From an uncultured Pelagibacteraceae bacterium (GTDB lineage Bacteria; Pseudomonadota; Alphaproteobacteria; Pelagibacterales; Pelagibacteraceae), in the NCBI GenBank assembly GCA_902514745.1, contig CABXRX010000006.1, positions 1 to 36,560 of the forward strand: a stretch of DNA of 36,560 bases, written 5' to 3'. The position numbers and the translations under genes were made by a program. The notes beneath the pieces were generated by a model that did no database searches, had not been told where the DNA came from, and worked only from the letters and a program-made list of their open reading frames with translations. Positions 31,348 to 36,560 of this stretch are shown one piece after another; within the stretch, counting starts at the first letter, position 1, and each line of letters opens with the position of its first letter.

Positions 31348-33935
31348 TATTTACCTTTTTTCTTTTTTTTAGTTTTCTTATTTTTATCGTATTCTTTTCT
31401 TTTCTCAATAAGGATTAAAGCTTCTTCCATAGTTAATTCTGTAGGATCTTTTTCCTCAGGAATTGTTGCATTTAAGGACTTATATTTAATATATGGCCCA
31501 TATTGACCTTTCATTACTCTAACAGGCTTTTTATCTTCTGGATGTTCACCTAGATCTTTAATTATTGATGAAGACATTCTTCCAGGTTTAGCTTCTGCGA
31601 TTAGAGTAATTGCTCTGTTGAGACCAATTGAGAAAATTTCTTCTATGTTTTCAATTCTGGCAGATTTATTTTCACATTTTAGATATGGACCAAATCTTCC
31701 AGTATTAATAGTAATTTCTTTTTGGTTTTCGGGATTTAATCCTAAAGATTTAGGTAGTGAGCATAAAAATTGAGCTTTTTCTAAATCAATAGTTTCTAAC
31801 TCTAAACTTTTAGGTATTGATACATTTTTTAAAAGTTCATTAACATCTGGTTTAAGTTTTTTTGTTTTTTTCTTTTTTTTTGTAATTTTTTTCTCAGAAG
31901 AATCATCCAGCATTTTTTCATATTGAAGATAGGGGCCAAATCTTCCATTCTTTAAAAATATGTCGTTCCCATTTTCATGTTTACCTATGAATTTAGGTTC
32001 AGCTAATTGAGCTTGGGCAGCTGCTTTAGCTTTAGATAAGGGTCTAGTAAATTTACATTCTGGATAATTAGAACAACCTATAAAAGCTCCACCTCTAAAA
32101 CTATTTTTCAGACTTAGTGAGCCAGATTCACATAATTGACATTTTCTGACAACATTTCCATCGTTATCTTTATCGAAGATTAGTGTGCCTAAACTTTCGT
32201 TTAATAAATCTAAAACTTCTCTAGTTCTTTTCTCTTTAACTTCAGAAACATTGTTATTAAAATCTTTCCAAAACATTTCCAAAACTTTTATCCAGCTTTC
32301 TTTACCAGTTGTAATTTCATCTAACTGATCCTCTAATCCAGCTGTAAAATTGTAATCTACATATTTAGAAAATAATTTTTCTAAAAATGCAGAGATTAAT
32401 TTTCCACGGTCAGTAGGAAAAAATCTTTTATTAAGTATTTCTGCGTATCCACGGTTAGCAATAGTTGATATTATACTTGCATAGGTAGACGGTCTACCAA
32501 TTCCAAGTTCTTCTAATTTTTTTACAAGGCTTGCTTCTGAATACCTTGGTGGCGGTTGAGTAAAATGCTGTTCATCTATAAGAGACTCAATATTTATTGG
32601 TCCTTTAGTCATTTCTGGTAAGATTGTTTCATCTTCATCTTTACTTGGACTAGGGAATACTTTTAAAAAACCATCAAACTTTAGTACAGACCCGCTTGAT
32701 TTGCATAATGTACTATCATCTTCTGAGGTAATTGTTATTGTGTTTCTGTCAAATTTTGCAGTCTCCATTTGAGAAGATAAAGATCTACCCCAAATTAAAT
32801 TATAAAGTTTTTGTTGATCTGTACTTAAATATTTTTTAACCATATCTGGTGATCTTGTTATATCTGTAGGTCTAATAGCCTCATGAGCTTCTTGAGCATT
32901 TTTTGCTTTTTTTCCTGAATAATTTAGAGGTTTTTCAGGTAGGTATTCTTTCCCATATTGATTTTTAATAAAATCTCTAAAATCTGAAACCGCATCAGCT
33001 GAAAGATTTGTTCCATCAGTCCTCATATAAGTAATTAATCCTATAGTTTCTCCATCTATTTCAATACCTTGATACAATCTCTGAGCAATTTGCATTGTTC
33101 GTGAAGCACCAAAACCTAATCTACTTGAGGCTACCTGTTGTAAAGTTGATGTTGTAAATGGACCGGAAGGGTTTCTACTAACTATTTTTGATGAAATATC
33201 ACTTATTTTAAATTTTTTATTTTTAATATTTTCTACTGCTTTATTAATTTCAATTTTATTTCTAAAAGTGAATTTTTCTATTTTCTTTCCATTTAATTGA
33301 GAAATACTCGAAGTAATTAAATTTTTATTATGATCTTGAAAATTAATGCTTAAGGTCCAAAATTCCTCTGGATTAAATGACTCTATCTCATGTTCTCTTT
33401 CGGTTATAAGTTTTAAAGCTACAGATTGTACTCTACCAGCCGATTTTGATCCTGGTAATTTAGTCCAAAGAATAGGGGATATATTAAAACCAACTAAATA
33501 ATCTAAAGCTCTCCTAGCCATATAGGCATCTACAAGTAAGGGCTCAATTTGTCTTGGGTTATCTATACCATGAATTACTGCTTTTTTTGTAATTTCATTA
33601 AAAACAACTCTTTCTACAGCTTTATCTTTTAAAAGTTTTTTTTCATTTAAATATTCTTTAACATGCCATGCGATTGCTTCACCTTCACGATCCGGGTCAG
33701 TTGCCAAAATAATTTTATTTGAGTCCTTAGCAGCATCAGTAATTTCTTTTAAATATTTTTTTGAAAAACTATCAACTTCCCATTCCATCTTAAAATTTTG
33801 TTCTGGATCTACAGAACCATTTTTTGAAGGTAAATCTCTAATATGACCGTAACTGGCTAAAACAGTATAATCATCACCTAAATATTTATTTATTGTTTTA
33901 GCTTTTGCTGGACTTTCAACTATGACTAGATTCAT
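31347..33935 (-). CDS. topA: DNA topoisomerase I
   Basis: 862 aa; MNLVIVESPAKAKTINKYLG, ILATDPDREGEAIAWHV, GLITYMRTDGTNLS, C-terminal zinc ribbon CQLCESG...CSNYPEC and three GRFGPYL-type repeats. Confidence 0.98.
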   Translation of the reverse strand: MNLVIVESPAKAKTINKYLGDDYTVLASYGHIRDLPSKNGSVDPEQNFKMEWEVDSFSKKYLKEITDAAKDSNKIILATDPDREGEAIAWHVKEYLNEKKLLKDKAVERVVFNEITKKAVIHGIDNPRQIEPLLVDAYMARRALDYLVGFNISPILWTKLPGSKSAGRVQSVALKLITEREHEIESFNPEEFWTLSINFQDHNKNLITSSISQLNGKKIEKFTFRNKIEINKAVENIKNKKFKISDISSKIVSRNPSGPFTTSTLQQVASSRLGFGASRTMQIAQRLYQGIEIDGETIGLITYMRTDGTNLSADAVSDFRDFIKNQYGKEYLPEKPLNYSGKKAKNAQEAHEAIRPTDITRSPDMVKKYLSTDQQKLYNLIWGRSLSSQMETAKFDRNTITITSEDDSTLCKSSGSVLKFDGFLKVFPSPSKDEDETILPEMTKGPINIESLIDEQHFTQPPPRYSEASLVKKLEELGIGRPSTYASIISTIANRGYAEILNKRFFPTDRGKLISAFLEKLFSKYVDYNFTAGLEDQLDEITTGKESWIKVLEMFWKDFNNNVSEVKEKRTREVLDLLNESLGTLIFDKDNDGNVVRKCQLCESGSLSLKNSFRGGAFIGCSNYPECKFTRPLSKAKAAAQAQLAEPKFIGKHENGNDIFLKNGRFGPYLQYEKMLDDSSEKKITKKKKKTKKLKPDVNELLKNVSIPKSLELETIDLEKAQFLCSLPKSLGLNPENQKEITINTGRFGPYLKCENKSARIENIEEIFSIGLNRAITLIAEAKPGRMSSSIIKDLGEHPEDKKPVRVMKGQYGPYIKYKSLNATIPEEKDPTELTMEEALILIEKRKEYDKNKKTKKKKKGK

Positions 33936-33972
33936 AATTTAACAAACTACTCAAAAGTCTTTGATAGTCAAA

Positions 33973-34551
33973 TTAATAAATTTTAGTCTTACTTTCTTCT
34001 TTATTTTTCAGTCGTTTAATATTTTCTCTGTGGGTAAAAAAAATTAAAATAAACATTATACTAAAAAAAATAGCATCATTTATTTGACCTATTATTAGAA
34101 TATAAATAGGAACTGACAAGGAGCCTATTATCGATGAAAGTGAAGAGTATCTAAACAATAAAAATATAAATGCCCAGCTTGTAACAAAAATAAGTCCTAA
34201 GATGATATTTATAGAGAATAAAATTCCAACATAAGTAGCCACACCTTTACCACCTTTAAACTTAAGCCAAATGGGAAACACATGTCCTAAAAAAGCGCAT
34301 AAAGAGGCCATATAAATTAAATCAGGATAGTTAATCTTAACATAAATTACTGGAATTATAGCTTTCGCTATATCTAATATTAAAGTTGAATATCCAATGA
34401 GTTTATTTCCAGTTCTTAGGGCGTTAGTTGCACCGATGTTACCTGAACCTATTTCTCTAATATCTTTCTTTAAAAAGATTTTAGTTAAAATTAAACCAAA
34501 TGGAATAGAGCCCATAAGATATGAGGCAATGCCAACAACTAGATAATCCAT
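33973..34551 (-). CDS. plsY: Glycerol-3-phosphate acyltransferase PlsY
   Basis: 192 aa membrane protein; SYLMGSIPFGLILTK, REIGSGNIGATNALRTG, GHVFPIWLKFKGGKGVATYVG. Confidence 0.95.
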   Translation of the reverse strand: MDYLVVGIASYLMGSIPFGLILTKIFLKKDIREIGSGNIGATNALRTGNKLIGYSTLILDIAKAIIPVIYVKINYPDLIYMASLCAFLGHVFPIWLKFKGGKGVATYVGILFSINIILGLIFVTSWAFIFLLFRYSSLSSIIGSLSVPIYILIIGQINDAIFFSIMFILIFFTHRENIKRLKNKEESKTKIY

Positions 34552-34553
34552 TC

Positions 34554-35840
34554 CTATATTTTAAATAATTCTCTACCTTTTACAAAGGTATTAGTGACTT
34601 TACCTTGAAGTTTTTTGTCTTCAATTGAAGTATTTTTAGATTTTGAAATTAAATTTTCTTTTTTTACAATCCAGGGTTTATCTATATCCACTATACAAAA
34701 ATCTGCATCATTTCCAATTGACAGATTTCCTTTATTAATTCTTAAAATTTTTGCAGGATTAGATGTTAGTGCTTGAATAATAGTCTCAAGTTTTACAGAT
34801 CCGTTATGATATAATTCTAAGGATAAAGATAACAATGTTTCAATACCTGAAGCTCCAGTAGCTGCTTGTGAAAAAGTTAATCGTTTAGACTCTTCATCTT
34901 CAGGTTTATGATCTGAAACAATTACATCAATAGTTTTATCTTTTAATCCTTGTACTAATGCTTCTCTATCTTCTTCTTTTCTTAGGGGAGGAGATAATTT
35001 TAAAAATGTTTTAAAATCACCGATATCATTTTCATTAAGGGATAAATTATTTATTGAAACTCCACAGGTAAATTTAATATTATCTTTTCTTTCCCTAATT
35101 ACTTCGACTGATTTTGCTGCTGAGAGTTGAGATATGTGATATCGACATCTATTCTTTTCAAGAAGAGCCAAATCTCTTTCAATTATAATTCTTTCAGCAA
35201 TATCAGGTATTCCTGATAAACCTAGTTTAGTAGCAATTATACTGGAGTTTATCATCCCATTTTTAGAAAGATGATAATCTTCTGCATGTTGCATAATTAA
35301 ACAATCTAAGTCTTTAGCTGAATTCATTATTCTGGACATTAAGCTAGTATTTTGAATAGTTTTAATTCCATCTGTGAAAGCAATTATTCCTTTTTTAGCT
35401 AACAAACCAAACTCAGTCATGTTAGTTCCTTCAATATTTTGTGTTAAAGAAGCACAAGGAAATATATTTATTTTAGATTTATCTCTTCCTCTTCTTTTTA
35501 AGAAATCTACAATTGAAACATTGTCTATTATTGGGTCTGTATTAGGCATTGTAACTACTGAAGTTACACCTCCTGATAGTGCAGCATTACTTAGAGTTCT
35601 AAAATTTTCTTTATATTCATAACCTGGCTCACCTACAAACACTCTCATATCTACAAGTCCAGGAAAGATATATTTACCATTCAAATCTATAGGCTTTTCT
35701 CTTGTAGGTAAATTATTGGAATTTACCTTTTTTCCTATAGCCTCAATTTTTCCATCTTCTGATATTATTAAACCCCCATTTTCATTTAATGAGTTTAATG
35801 GGTCTATAATATTTGCATTTATAAAATATTGTTTTTTCAT
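34554..35840 (-). CDS. pyrC: Dihydroorotase (PyrC; pyrB-adjacent type, metal-site status not assessed)
   Basis: 428 aa; IFPGLVDMRVFVGEPGYEYKENFRTLSNAALSGGVTSVVTMPNTDPIIDN, DVIVSDHKPE; directly downstream of pyrB. Confidence 0.9.
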   Translation of the reverse strand: MKKQYFINANIIDPLNSLNENGGLIISEDGKIEAIGKKVNSNNLPTREKPIDLNGKYIFPGLVDMRVFVGEPGYEYKENFRTLSNAALSGGVTSVVTMPNTDPIIDNVSIVDFLKRRGRDKSKINIFPCASLTQNIEGTNMTEFGLLAKKGIIAFTDGIKTIQNTSLMSRIMNSAKDLDCLIMQHAEDYHLSKNGMINSSIIATKLGLSGIPDIAERIIIERDLALLEKNRCRYHISQLSAAKSVEVIRERKDNIKFTCGVSINNLSLNENDIGDFKTFLKLSPPLRKEEDREALVQGLKDKTIDVIVSDHKPEDEESKRLTFSQAATGASGIETLLSLSLELYHNGSVKLETIIQALTSNPAKILRINKGNLSIGNDADFCIVDIDKPWIVKKENLISKSKNTSIEDKKLQGKVTNTFVKGRELFKI

Positions 35841-36560
35841 TTATTCACAAAATATTTTTAAACAAGCCATTCTTACCGCCACACCAAGTTCAACCTGTTC
35901 TTTGATTACACTTTTATTAATATCATCAGCAAGTCTTGTATCGATTTCTATTCCTCTGTTCATAGGACCAGGATGCATAATAATTGCATCTGATTTCGCG
36001 TGATCAAGTTTATCTGGTGTTAAACCGTAATATTCATAGTACTCTCTATTTGATGAAAGAAATGAACTTGTCATTCTTTCATTTTGAAGTCTTAACATCA
36101 TTACTATATCACAATCTTTAAGACCTTTTTTCATATCAGTAAAAGTATTGACTCCAAATCTTTCGATTTCTTTTGGCATTAAATTTGTTGGTGCAACAAT
36201 ATTTACTTCGGCACCTAACATCGTTAATAAATAAATATTTGATCTTGCAACTCTTGAATGAAGAATATCTCCGCAAATTGCAATTTTTAATCCTTGAATT
36301 TTTTTCTTTCTATTAATTATTGTTAATGCATCTAATAAGGCTTGAGTAGGGTGCTCTCTTCGACCATCGCCAGCATTTAGCACTGCGCAATTAACTTTTT
36401 GAGATAATAAGTTACATGCCCCAGAGTCTTGATGCCTAATTACAATTATATCAGGGTGCATTGCATTTAACGTCATTGCTGTATCAATTAAAGTTTCTCC
36501 TTTTTTGATAGCAGAGTTTCCCATATTCATTGACATAACATCAGCCCCCAAACGTTTACC
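35841..36560 (-). CDS. pyrB: Aspartate carbamoyltransferase catalytic subunit, truncated at its N-terminus by the window end
   Basis: [62 protein letters not shown]; the frame stays open to base 36560 ([16 protein letters not shown]). Confidence 0.95.
   Translation of the reverse strand, partial: GKRLGADVMSMNMGNSAIKKGETLIDTAMTLNAMHPDIIVIRHQDSGACNLLSQKVNCAVLNAGDGRREHPTQALLDALTIINRKKKIQGLKIAICGDILHSRVARSNIYLLTMLGAEVNIVAPTNLMPKEIERFGVNTFTDMKKGLKDCDIVMMLRLQNERMTSSFLSSNREYYEYYGLTPDKLDHAKSDAIIMHPGPMNRGIEIDTRLADDINKSVIKEQVELGVAVRMACLKIFCE

Noticed and set aside
1-36560. Mobile elements, CRISPR, tRNA/rRNA genes, toxin-antitoxin or defence genes
   Set aside because: No direct repeat arrays, transposase or integrase motifs, tRNA-like cloverleafs or defence domains were recognised; nearly all sequence is accounted for by housekeeping genes.

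Overview
This 36.6 kb AT-rich window comes from a streamlined bacterial chromosome. Compactness, lysine- and asparagine-rich proteins and gene order suggest an alphaproteobacterium of the SAR11/Pelagibacterales type; that assignment is an inference from the sequence. About two thirds of the window is one large co-directional (+) transcription/translation cluster: 3' end of rplJ, rplL, rpoB, rpoC, rpsL, rpsG, fusA, the S10/spc ribosomal protein block (rpsJ to rplO), secY, adk, and the alpha block (rpsM, rpsK, rpoA, rplQ). A RluC-type pseudouridine synthase gene follows. Next comes a mixed-strand housekeeping segment: lipB(-), mgtE(+), panC(-), galU(+), UDP-glucose 6-dehydrogenase(+). The window ends with a minus-strand set read pyrB, pyrC, plsY, topA, ridA. 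I see no mobile element, CRISPR array, tRNA, rRNA, toxin-antitoxin or defence system, and no convincing new protein system. The items most worth a second look are small. They are a perfect 11-bp hairpin in the rplL-rpoB gap, a ~170-nt structured leader with a promoter-like sequence before rpsL, and a second promoter-like sequence before rpsM. There are also local gene absences (tuf, rpmD, and possibly dprA), extreme junction compaction (repeated TAATG overlaps and convergent 3' overlaps), and a lysine/serine-rich N-terminal extension on S11.
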